Shown here: one piece after another, positions 1-5,707 of the stretch
Numbering within the stretch: position 1 is the stretch's first letter
How the letters are laid out: the number at the start of each line of letters is the position of its first letter
Source of the DNA: Bacteroidota bacterium
GTDB lineage: Bacteria; Bacteroidota; Bacteroidia; Bacteroidales; B39-G9
NCBI GenBank assembly: GCA_030592465.1
Contig: JAUVJB010000138.1
Coordinates: 1-7,863, forward strand
Length of the DNA stretch: 7,863 nt
Direction: 5' to 3'
Position numbers and translations under genes: made by a program
The notes under the pieces: generated by a model
Databases searched by the model: none
The model's input: only the letters and a program-made list of their open reading frames with translations
Told to the model about the DNA's origin: nothing

Positions 1-2
1 AA

Positions 3-40
3 AAAAAAACATTATAAAATTTATTTTATAATGTTTTTTT
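3..40 (-). terminator. Bidirectional hairpin terminator of the rpmB-rpmG-DUF4295 operon
   Basis: Positions 3-20 and 23-40 are perfect 18-base reverse complements around a two-base centre, so in RNA the real loop is about four bases. The outer part of each arm is a run of seven A or T, so on either strand a stem is followed by a U tract, the arrangement of an intrinsic terminator. It lies about 20 bases beyond the DUF4295 stop codon and would end the ribosomal protein transcript. The symmetry means it could also stop transcription arriving from the left, outside the window. Confidence 0.75.
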
Positions 41-61
41 AACAAAAATATAATAAAAAAA

Positions 62-217
62 TTATTTCTTTGTAAAAAAATCTTTAACATGCTCATTATT
101 AACAATTTCCTATAAAAATGAATATGCTCCTGTTTTTGGAGACTTAACCATTTTAATAACTTTTGCATAGTTATTACCTTTACCGCTTTTTAATGTTGCA
201 ACAACTTTTTTTGCCAT
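62..217 (-). pseudogene. DUF4295 family (bL38-type) ribosome-associated protein gene with an in-frame TAG
   Basis: Translating from ATG at 217 gives MAKKVVATLKSGKGNNYAKV, continuing through VKSPKTGAYSF, an internal TAG (110-112, codon 36), then EIVNNEHVKDFFTKK and TAA at 62-64. This matches the roughly 50-residue Bacteroidota-specific DUF4295 family, which normally follows rpmB and rpmG. From memory, it corresponds to the ribosomal protein named bL38 in Flavobacterium. The match continues in the same frame after the TAG, so there is no frameshift. One base change from GAG or AAG at a position that usually holds a charged residue explains the stop. The start is 8 bases after the rpmG stop, as expected for the operon. 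Either the gene was broken recently (a 35-residue product), the base is a sequencing or assembly error, or the TAG is read through. Identity is fairly certain; functional state is open. Confidence 0.8.
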
Positions 218-225
218 AACTCAAA

Positions 226-408
226 TTATTTAATTTCTTTGTGTATAGTTACTTTTTTAAGAATAGGATTGTATTTTTTTAACTCTAATCTGCCTGAAGT
301 ATTTTTTTTGTTTTTTGTTGTAATATATCTTGAAGTACCAGGCTTTCCACTATTTTTATGTTCAGTGCATTCTAAAATAACTTGAACTCTATTACCTTTT
401 TTTGCCAT
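226..408 (-). CDS. rpmG: 50S ribosomal protein bL33 (zinc-independent form)
   Basis: This 60-residue, strongly basic protein has the bL33 signatures: the N-terminal GNRVQVILECTE strand, the central RYITTKNKKNT segment and the LELKKYNPILKKVTIHKEIK tail. bL33 sits near the E site of the large subunit. Zinc-binding versions carry two CxxC pairs. Here only one cysteine (C14) remains and the second pair is replaced by NPILKK, so this is the cysteine-poor C- form that does not need zinc. The insert HKNSGKPGTS lengthens the first loop, as is common in Bacteroidota. It is the middle gene of rpmB-rpmG-DUF4295, 12 bases after the rpmB stop and 8 bases before DUF4295. Its ATG is preceded by AAAAAGATAAAAAA, the same 14 bases that precede rpmB, and there is no Shine-Dalgarno sequence. 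Confidence 0.96.
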   Translation of the reverse strand: MAKKGNRVQVILECTEHKNSGKPGTSRYITTKNKKNTSGRLELKKYNPILKKVTIHKEIK

Positions 409-420
409 TTTTTTATCTTT

Positions 421-663
421 TTAATAAGTTTTAATAAATCCTTTTTCTTTAGCTTCTTTCAAAGTAGCATTTAATCCTTTTTTGTTTATTATTCTAATTC
501 CTGCAGCAGAAACTTTCAATGTTATCCATCTGTCTTCTTCAGGTAAATAGAATTTTTTTATAAATAAATTAGGATAGAATTTTCTTTTTGTTTTTGCATG
601 TGAGTGAGATACATTATTCCCAAACATGACTTTTTTTCCTGTTATTTGACAAACTCTTGACAT
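421..663 (-). CDS. rpmB: 50S ribosomal protein bL28
   Basis: The 80-residue product begins MSRVCQITGKKVMFGNNVSH, the classic bL28 start, followed by the SHAKTKRKFYPNL segment, RWITLKVSAAGIRIINKKG and a basic C-terminus. bL28 is a structural protein of the large subunit involved in its assembly. Length and motifs are normal for the family. It is the first gene of a three-gene ribosomal operon with rpmG and DUF4295, the usual Bacteroidota order. Upstream is a promoter candidate (701-732) and a short A-rich leader without Shine-Dalgarno sequence, ending AAAAAGATAAAAAA before the ATG. Nothing unusual is seen in the coding sequence. Confidence 0.97.
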   Translation of the reverse strand: MSRVCQITGKKVMFGNNVSHSHAKTKRKFYPNLFIKKFYLPEEDRWITLKVSAAGIRIINKKGLNATLKEAKEKGFIKTY

Positions 664-700
664 TTTTTTATCTTTTTCAATTATTTTTAAATTCGGTTTG

Positions 701-732
701 CAAAAGTCGTAATTTTAATTGAATTAATCAAA
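701..732 (-). promoter_or_regulatory. Bacteroidota-type promoter candidate for the rpmB operon
   Basis: On the minus strand, TTTG (729-732) is followed after exactly 20 bases by GACTTTTG (701-708), one mismatch from the TAnnTTTG -7 box of the Bacteroidota primary sigma factor. The spacing agrees with the usual -33/-7 layout. Transcription would start near 695, leaving a leader of about 30 bases before the rpmB ATG at 663. This is motif matching by eye in AT-rich DNA, so it remains a candidate. Confidence 0.45.
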
Positions 733-790
733 TTATTTACAATTTATTTTTATATTTTACTAACACTCAACTGTTGATAAAAAATAATTA

Positions 791-968
791 TTTATGAATC
801 CACTCCGAAAAGTATATTTTCGTCATTGCTATCCGCCAGCTGGCGGAGCGGCAATCTCAACCTGATAAACTACAAAGATATAGATTACTTCGCCTGCCTG
901 TGCGTGCTGCACGCAGACAGGTACTACTAATGACGTAATTTTTCGACTTTTCGGAGTGGATTCATTTA
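791..968. mobile_element. MITE-like element with 19-bp terminal inverted repeats, flanked by TTTA
   Basis: Positions 795-813 (TGAATCCACTCCGAAAAGT) and 946-964 are perfect 19-base inverted repeats. TTTA stands on both outer sides (791-794 and 965-968), as a 4-bp target duplication would. A second pair of arms, CGTCATT (821-827) and AATGACG (929-935), lies inside. The interior has two GC-rich hairpins: a 16-base perfect palindrome TCCGCCAGCTGGCGGA (832-847), itself bracketed by ATTGC/GCAAT, and an imperfect one around GCGTG-CTG-CACGC (902-914). There is no reading frame, so it would need a transposase from elsewhere. The rest of the gene-free stretch 664-1040 is AT-rich spacer with the rpmB promoter candidate on one side and the leader of the 1041 gene on the other. 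Confidence 0.65.
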
Positions 969-1040
969 CAAATAAACAAAAAATTTAATTGTTTTTTTAC
1001 AAATAAAAAATTACATTTATAGTTTTAAAAATAATTATTT

Positions 1041-2330
1041 ATGAATAATATTAAATTAATTTTTATTATTAGTGTTTTATCATTATTGTTTTTAAGCTTT
1101 AATGATAATAGCGATAAAAATAAAACAGAAAAAAAATTATATAGAAAAGCCCAACGTGAATATTATAATGGTAATTATAAAGTTGCGAAAAATTTGTATC
1201 TGCAATTATTAGTCATTGATTCGTGTAATTTTGACTATAATTATGAATTGGGTTTATTGCTTTCTTATGAACTATATCAAAAAACCAAAGCAATACATTA
1301 TTTTGAAATAGCATCACACATAATAACTAAAGATACAATTCCTGACCTTTATAATTATCTTGGACAAGCGTATTATGCTGCCGGTCGTTATGATGATGCA
1401 ATTGCATCTTATGAAAAATACAGCAATTATCCTTTAAAAGAAGGTTTTTTTAAGATTGGTATGAAAAAATATATTAAAAAATGTAATGTGGCTAAAGAAA
1501 AAATCAGGAAATATGAAAAAAACAAAAAAGAATATGGAATAATTAATTTGGGACCAAATATTAATACTGAATTCCCTGAATATACTGCATTTGAAATTTT
1601 TTCTGATTCTGTTTTAATTTTTAATTCTTTACGTGATTTCGATATTGATTTTAATGAATATATTGAAACAATCTATATATCATATATAAAAAACAGTAAA
1701 TTCACATCTGCTAAAAAAATTACTGAGGTTCAAAAATATAAAGATTTAGTAATTGATCAAGTATGGCACGAAGCAGCAATTAGCGTTACTCCCGATGAAA
1801 CAAATATTATAATACATAGGAATAACAGATTATGGATTTCAGACTTTTTAAAAGGTAAATGGCAGAAACCTATTAAATTTTGTAAAAATATTAATTCCAA
1901 TTTTTCACAAGAGCATGCTTCAATTTCCGGTGACGGTAATACTATTTATTTTAGCAGTTATGATAAGAAAACTAAAAATTTAGATATTTACATGGCTGTA
2001 AAACAAAGCGATGGTAAATGGGGTAAATCTGTGAAATTAGGCAACCAAATAAATTCCGACCAAAATGAAGATAGTCCTGAAATATCGGAAGATGGCAAAA
2101 CCTTATATTTTTCATCAGAAGGTCATGAAAGTAAGGGCGGTTACGATATTTTTAAATCTGTTTTTAAAAATGAGAATTGGACTAAAGCAGAAAATATTGA
2201 TTCGTTAAACTCAACAAGAAATGATATGTTTTTTAAATATTATAAAAAAAACAAGGTTGCATTTTTCTCATCTGACAGAAAAGGTGGTTTTGGTGAAATG
2301 GACATTTATATGGTAAAATTTAAAGAATAA
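1041..2330 (+). CDS. Exported TPR and PD40 beta-propeller protein (lacks OmpA-like domain)
   Basis: This 429-residue protein starts with a signal peptide-like segment (basic residues then a hydrophobic core at about 5-20; no lipobox cysteine). Residues about 30-150 form TPR-like helical repeats, clearest in LYNYLGQAYYAAGRYDDAIA (103-122). From about 240 to the end come PD40 (WD40-like) beta-propeller repeats: AISVTPDETNIIIHR, ASISGDGNTIYFSS, PEISEDGKTLYFSS and a last VAFFSSDRKGGFGEMDIY. This is the front part of the TPR-PD40-CRD-OmpA architecture seen in Bacteroidota envelope proteins such as PorE of the type IX secretion system, but the protein stops after the propeller. A periplasmic or surface scaffold role is therefore inference only. 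An in-frame TAA at 1032-1034 fixes ATG 1041 as the first possible start. It is the only plus-strand gene here and converges on iorB. Confidence 0.85.
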   Translation: MNNIKLIFIISVLSLLFLSFNDNSDKNKTEKKLYRKAQREYYNGNYKVAKNLYLQLLVIDSCNFDYNYELGLLLSYELYQKTKAIHYFEIASHIITKDTIPDLYNYLGQAYYAAGRYDDAIASYEKYSNYPLKEGFFKIGMKKYIKKCNVAKEKIRKYEKNKKEYGIINLGPNINTEFPEYTAFEIFSDSVLIFNSLRDFDIDFNEYIETIYISYIKNSKFTSAKKITEVQKYKDLVIDQVWHEAAISVTPDETNIIIHRNNRLWISDFLKGKWQKPIKFCKNINSNFSQEHASISGDGNTIYFSSYDKKTKNLDIYMAVKQSDGKWGKSVKLGNQINSDQNEDSPEISEDGKTLYFSSEGHESKGGYDIFKSVFKNENWTKAENIDSLNSTRNDMFFKYYKKNKVAFFSSDRKGGFGEMDIYMVKFKE

Positions 2331-2351
2331 GTTAATTCATTAAATAGTATC

Positions 2352-2376
2352 TGCACGAAAACTTAATTTTTGTGCA
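2352..2376. terminator. Hairpin between the convergent TPR-PD40 gene and iorB
   Basis: TGCACGAAAA (2352-2361) pairs with TTTTTGTGCA (2367-2376) around a five-base loop, a 10-bp stem with one G-T pair. It lies in the 50-base gap between two convergent genes, where a shared terminator is expected. The stem contains its own A and T runs, but no clean T tract follows it, so efficiency is uncertain. Confidence 0.5.
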
Positions 2377-2380
2377 AACT

Positions 2381-2968
2381 TTACTTAAGCACTTCTCTTT
2401 CGGCAAATTCTCTTCCTGCTTTTAAAGCTTTTAAATTTACATCAATAATATCTTCACCTTTTTTTGCAAAAATTTTACGAATACCGTTTTCGAAACTTTC
2501 AAAAGGCATATCAATAAACGGAGAAGCAGCACCAAGCATAACAATATTCATTGAACGGGGAGAACCAATATCAGAAGCTATTTTGTTAGCATCAATAGCA
2601 ACGTGATGTGGTAATGATTTAATTTTTGCAATTAATTCATCCTGCTCAGGATAATCAGTAATATTATTAAATGCTTTAGTATTAGTAACGAGATAACCAT
2701 CTTTTGACAGATAAGGCAAATATCTCAAAGATTCCATAGGTTCAACGGAAAGAATTAAATCTGCTTTACCCATAGTGATTAAATCCGATGCAATTTCTTT
2801 ACTTGAAATACGTAGATTAGATTGAACATCACCACCTCTTTGGCTCATTCCATGAACTTCTGCTTGTTTTAAAAATAATTTATTTTCAAGAGCAGCCATA
2901 CCAATAATTGCTGCAATTGAAAGAATGCCTTGACCTCCTACTCCTGCTAATATTAAATCTGTTTTCAT
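2381..2968 (-). CDS. iorB: Indolepyruvate oxidoreductase subunit beta
   Basis: The 195-residue protein is the gamma-type (PF01558-like) subunit of 2-oxoacid:ferredoxin oxidoreductases. The glycine-rich LAGVGGQGIL at 7-16 and the AEVHGMSQRGG signature at 36-46 are the best marks of the family, and the length is normal. With IorA it converts arylpyruvates such as indolepyruvate and phenylpyruvate, plus CoA, to aryl-acetyl-CoA, CO2 and reduced ferredoxin in the cytoplasm. The reverse carboxylation, used by some anaerobes to make aromatic amino acids, is also known for the family. iorA lies upstream on the same strand, but 248 bases away, much farther than usual for this pair. No promoter of its own was recognised. 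The ATG follows an A/T-rich leader without Shine-Dalgarno sequence. Confidence 0.9.
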   Translation of the reverse strand: MKTDLILAGVGGQGILSIAAIIGMAALENKLFLKQAEVHGMSQRGGDVQSNLRISSKEIASDLITMGKADLILSVEPMESLRYLPYLSKDGYLVTNTKAFNNITDYPEQDELIAKIKSLPHHVAIDANKIASDIGSPRSMNIVMLGAASPFIDMPFESFENGIRKIFAKKGEDIIDVNLKALKAGREFAEREVLK

Positions 2969-3044
2969 GTGTTTATATTTTTATAGTTAGCTAATATTTA
3001 ATTATTTATATATATCCTTTGTGTAATATGATTTGCCTGCCCCG

Positions 3045-3114
3045 TTCACCCTGTGAAGTGCGAAGCAATATTTTACCGAAGTCATTTGTTGTCATTTGTT
3101 TCACGTCATTTAAC
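3045..3114. repeat. Short hairpin and GTCATTTGTT tandem repeats in the iorA-iorB spacer
   Basis: TTCAC-CCT-GTGAA (3045-3057) is a small hairpin. Shortly after it come two adjacent copies of GTCATTTGTT (3081-3090, 3091-3100) and a partial third, GTCATTTAAC, at 3105-3114. Such interspersed fragments are common between Bacteroidota genes. No function is evident. Confidence 0.45.
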
Positions 3115-3137
3115 AATAGAACAATTTAATCTATTAA

Positions 3138-3166
3138 GCGATAAGCGGTTTTAAACCGCTAATCGC
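3138..3166. repeat. Long hairpin in the iorA-iorB spacer
   Basis: GCGATAAGCGGTTT and AAACCGCTAATCGC form a nearly perfect stem (one A-A mismatch at 3143/3161) around a tiny TA-rich loop. In the iorA-iorB message it would fold into a strong stem about 50 bases after the iorA stop. It has no T tract, so it looks more like a processing, stabilising or repetitive palindrome than a terminator. Confidence 0.6.
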
Positions 3167-3184
3167 CAATTTAACAATTTAACA

Positions 3185-3202
3185 ATCCGCCAGCCGGCGG
3201 AT
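3185..3202. repeat. GC-rich REP-like palindrome directly after iorA
   Basis: ATCCGCCAGCCGGCGGAT pairs over seven bases on each side of a four-base centre. It differs by one base, in the centre, from the palindrome at 832-847 inside the MITE-like element, so the same repeated core occurs at two unrelated sites in the window. It lies 15 bases beyond the iorA stop codon. Confidence 0.6.
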
Positions 3203-3216
3203 TTAAACATTAAACC

Positions 3217-4809
3217 TTAAACTTTTTTCATTTTTCGTGCAAGTGTTTGAACACACTCTCTTCGAGGTATAACAACAGATACTCCATTATAAGCTAATTC
3301 TTCTTTAATTATTTTGACGTTTTCTTCAAAATTTTTCTTTAAAGGAATCATAACACGAATATGTTCTTTTTCAACACCAATACCTTCACATATTGCTTCA
3401 ATCTTACCTGTTCCTTGCGAATGCTGACCACCGGTCATAGCTGTTGTTGAATTATCAGAAATAATAACTGTAATATGAGACTTTTCATTAACAGCATCGA
3501 GCAAGCCTGTCATACCGGAATGAGTAAAAGTAGAATCGCCAATAACAGCAACAGCAGGAATAAGACCTGCATCACCGGCACCTTTTGCCATGGTTATTGA
3601 TGCACCCATATCAACACAACTATTTATTGCATTGAAAGGAGGTAATGCACCAAGAGTATAACAGCCAATATCAGCAAACACTTTACCTTTGCCATATTCT
3701 TTCATTGCTTCGTTAAGCTCATCGTACATATCACGATGACCACAGCCGGGACATAATGAAGGTGGACGTTGTTTAACTATTGTCGGAATGTCCTCACCTG
3801 TTGTATCTTCTAATTTTAAAGACTTTGCAACGAGATTAGGGTTAAGTTCACCTACTCGTGGTAAATATCCGTCTAATTTTCCATGTACTTGTATTCCTTC
3901 ATTAAAATAATCTTTTATCATTTCTTCAATAAAAGGAGCCCCTTCTTCTACAACTAATAACTCTTTACATTCATTTTTAATTTTCTCGATTAGTTTTCGA
4001 GGAATAGGATACTGATTAATTTTTAATACAGGATATGGAATTTTACGATCTTCAAAATTTTCTAATACATAGTTATAAGCTATACCTCCTGTAATTATTC
4101 CAAGACTTTTATCTTTACCGTCAAAATATTTATTAAATGTTGAATTTTCGGAATCTTCAACAAAAAGTTCTTGCTCGGCAACCAATTTATTGTAGTTAAT
4201 TCGGGCAATAGCCGGCAATAAAACAAATTGACGAGGGTTTTCAGGTAAAGATCCGTTAAGCATGTCTTTAATTTGCAGAGTTTTAACTCCTGCTCTTGAA
4301 TGCGAGATACGAGTAGTAATTCGAAGTAATACAGGAGTTTTAAATTTTTCAGATAATTCAAAACCATGATAAGCCATATCATAAGCTTCTTGTTGATTTG
4401 ACGGCTCAAGGATAGGAATCATTGCAAATTTCCCGTAGAAACGAGAATCTTGCTCATTTTGTGATGAGTGCATTGACGGGTCGTCAGCCGACACAACTAA
4501 TAGACCTCCATTAACACCTGTTATTGCAGAGTTAATAAAGGCATCGGCAGCTACATTTAGTCCAACATGTTTCATACAAACAATAACACGTTTCCCTGCA
4601 TAAGACATGCCAAGAGCTGTCTCCATAGCAGTCTTTTCATTGCTTGACCACAAACGATGAATATTTCTTTCTTCTGCTTTTTTTGAAGCTTGAACATATT
4701 CCATAATTTCTGTTGAAGGTGTACCCGGGTAAGCATAAACGCCTGATATTCCACCATCTATAGCACCTTGTGCAATAGCTTCAGCTCCAAGTAATAATAA
4801 ATTTTGCAT
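3217..4809 (-). CDS. iorA: Indolepyruvate oxidoreductase subunit alpha, short form without ferredoxin domain
   Basis: This 530-residue thiamine diphosphate enzyme is the catalytic subunit partnering IorB. The N-terminal pyrimidine-binding domain shows LLGAEAIAQGAIDGG (6-20), YPGTPSTEI (27-35) and the NEKTAMETALG segment (57-67) with candidate catalytic glutamates. The C-terminal TPP domain contains CPGCGHRD (353-360), then GDSTFTHSGMTGLLDAV (424-440) and SDNSTTAMTGG (451-461), which bind Mg2+-diphosphate. Canonical archaeal IorA is over 600 residues and ends in a two-cluster [4Fe-4S] ferredoxin domain. Here the protein ends at RRECVQTLARKMKKV, and the spacer behind it encodes no cysteine-rich extension. 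I believe short forms are normal in Bacteroidota. The start MQNLLLL is part of a 58-bp repeat shared with the antitoxin gene upstream, and the toxin stop lies only 55 bases away. Confidence 0.92.
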   Translation of the reverse strand: MQNLLLLGAEAIAQGAIDGGISGVYAYPGTPSTEIMEYVQASKKAEERNIHRLWSSNEKTAMETALGMSYAGKRVIVCMKHVGLNVAADAFINSAITGVNGGLLVVSADDPSMHSSQNEQDSRFYGKFAMIPILEPSNQQEAYDMAYHGFELSEKFKTPVLLRITTRISHSRAGVKTLQIKDMLNGSLPENPRQFVLLPAIARINYNKLVAEQELFVEDSENSTFNKYFDGKDKSLGIITGGIAYNYVLENFEDRKIPYPVLKINQYPIPRKLIEKIKNECKELLVVEEGAPFIEEMIKDYFNEGIQVHGKLDGYLPRVGELNPNLVAKSLKLEDTTGEDIPTIVKQRPPSLCPGCGHRDMYDELNEAMKEYGKGKVFADIGCYTLGALPPFNAINSCVDMGASITMAKGAGDAGLIPAVAVIGDSTFTHSGMTGLLDAVNEKSHITVIISDNSTTAMTGGQHSQGTGKIEAICEGIGVEKEHIRVMIPLKKNFEENVKIIKEELAYNGVSVVIPRRECVQTLARKMKKV

Positions 4810-4857
4810 GTTTATATAATAAATAAGTTAATTAATAATTTATTTTATTTGTAATTT
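4800..4857. repeat. 58-bp direct repeat, copy A (iorA leader and first codons)
   Basis: This copy is identical to 5642-5699 except for one base (G at 4810, A at 5652). Read on the minus strand it holds the 48-base A/T-rich leader plus ATGCAAAATT, the first three codons of iorA. It directly follows the toxin gene, with CTCCAAA (4858-4864) between the repeat and the toxin stop. The same seven bases occur beyond copy B at 5733-5739, separated there from the repeat by 33 bases that include the -7 box candidate. Confidence 0.95.
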
Positions 4858-4864
4858 CTCCAAA

Positions 4865-5365
4865 CTATAATTCATTTTCTTTTTTTAAGACTTCCATTAA
4901 TATTTTATCAGAGATACGAAATTTATTTTTATGTAATTGAAGTAATAATGGCTTCAATTCATTTATAAAAGCTTTTCTTTTAGCAATTCGTAAAATACCA
5001 ATAGTACCAATTGTATCAACTGAAAATGCAGCAGCAAAGTTACGTGCTATAATTTCATCTATTACAGCAAACTCGCAATTCAATTCCTTTGCACCAACAA
5101 TTGTTTCCAGTTCGCCCTTGTGCAATTTCCCTGTTAACTTATTAACAAAAATACTATCATTTACTGTATAAAGAGATATATTTTCAGTTTTTATCGCTTC
5201 TGCCAATTCTTTTTGTCCAAATCTATTTTTTCCTGAAGTAGCATTAATTTCATTAAAAACAGCTTGTGTTATAAATACTTTATCGAAAATTTTCAATAAT
5301 AAATCAAAATGATTAATTATAGAAAGAGCAATCATCGGGCTTGTATCTACAATAGCTTTAATCAT
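4865..5365 (-). CDS. DUF3368 PIN-domain toxin of a type II toxin-antitoxin pair
   Basis: The 166-residue protein has the DUF3368/PIN layout: IVDTSPMIALSIINHFDLL at 5-23 with the first acidic residue D7, VFNEI (36-40, E39), HKGELETI (82-89) and VIDEIIARNFA (101-111, D103). These acidic residues are the usual Mg2+ site of PIN ribonucleases, so the toxin probably cleaves RNA. The pattern GTIGIL (120-125) is also typical. Its ATG overlaps the end of the upstream UPF0175-like gene by 8 bases, a common antitoxin-toxin coupling. It ends in TAG, while the other complete genes in this window end in TAA. It lies on the same strand as iorA, 55 bases ahead of it, so readthrough transcription into iorAB is likely. 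The family is fairly certain; activity and RNA target are inferred. Confidence 0.8.
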   Translation of the reverse strand: MIKAIVDTSPMIALSIINHFDLLLKIFDKVFITQAVFNEINATSGKNRFGQKELAEAIKTENISLYTVNDSIFVNKLTGKLHKGELETIVGAKELNCEFAVIDEIIARNFAAAFSVDTIGTIGILRIAKRKAFINELKPLLLQLHKNKFRISDKILMEVLKKENEL

Positions 5366-5651
5366 TCTCAGAAAGTAATAAATATTTTTGTATAGCCTGA
5401 TTATCTGATTTTAAATTTTCTTCTTTGTAGTCATGCCAAAAAATATCCTTATTGATAAGTATTTCTATAAAATCGCTAAGACTTTTATCAGCCAATTGGG
5501 CAGCTTTTTCTAATGAAACAGCTTTAGACATAAACAAACCAATAGACAATGATATTTTAATTTTGTCGTTCAAATTTTTCCCAAAATTGACCTTTTTAAC
5601 AAAAGGTAAAAATTCAGTTAAAAATTCTGTTTTAAGCATCGAATTTTGCAT
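5358..5651 (-). CDS. UPF0175-like antitoxin
   Basis: The 97-residue protein carries VSLEKAAQLADKSLSDFIEILINKDI at 45-70, matching the helix-turn-helix-like core of UPF0175 proteins (gKAAelAgls..eFlelL...gI). These pair with DUF3368/PIN toxins as antitoxins and autorepressors. The C-terminus, DYKEENLKSDNQAIQKYL, is acidic and would bind the toxin. Two starts are possible. ATG 5651 gives MQNSMLKTEF, where MQN and the following base come from the 58-bp repeat shared with iorA. ATG 5639 (Met5) lies just two bases outside the repeat. Met5 is probably the ancestral start and ATG 5651 one captured from the iorA leader. The gene overlaps the toxin by 8 bases. A promoter candidate lies at 5708-5739. 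Confidence 0.7.
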   Translation of the reverse strand: MQNSMLKTEFLTEFLPFVKKVNFGKNLNDKIKISLSIGLFMSKAVSLEKAAQLADKSLSDFIEILINKDIFWHDYKEENLKSDNQAIQKYLLLSEND

Positions 5652-5699
5652 ATTTATATAATAAATAAGTTAATTAATAATTTATTTTATTTGTAATTT
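5642..5699. repeat. 58-bp direct repeat, copy B (antitoxin leader and first codons)
   Basis: This copy matches 4800-4857 at 57 of 58 positions. On the minus strand it provides the complete leader of the antitoxin gene plus ATGCAAAATT. The repeat spacing is 842 bases, and the 784 bases between the copies contain almost nothing but the antitoxin-toxin pair. Because the promoter candidate stands just upstream of this copy, it is likely the ancestral iorA leader. Confidence 0.95.
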
Positions 5700-5707
5700 A
5701 TATTTAA

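Noticed and set aside
110..112. Genetic code change (TAG read as an amino acid) as explanation of the DUF4295 stop
   Set aside because: The toxin gene terminates in TAG at the expected family length, and no other in-frame TAG was seen in the recognised genes. A mutation or error is simpler.
1020..1027. TAGTTTTA as -7 box for the TPR-PD40 gene
   Set aside because: It is one base off the consensus, but no TTTG lies at the right distance upstream, so support is too weak in AT-rich DNA.
2370..2606. Plus-strand open frame opposite iorB
   Set aside because: It lies almost entirely opposite the clear IorB coding sequence, has no recognisable domain and fits a shadow frame.
3081..3114. GTCATTTGTT tandem copies as a CRISPR or regulatory iteron array
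   Set aside because: Only two full copies without spacers; no array, cas gene or replication gene nearby.
4095..4757. Two further minus-strand open frames inside iorA (4095-4409, 4572-4757)
   Set aside because: Out-of-frame shadows of a strongly conserved enzyme; the leucine/lysine-rich translations resemble no family.
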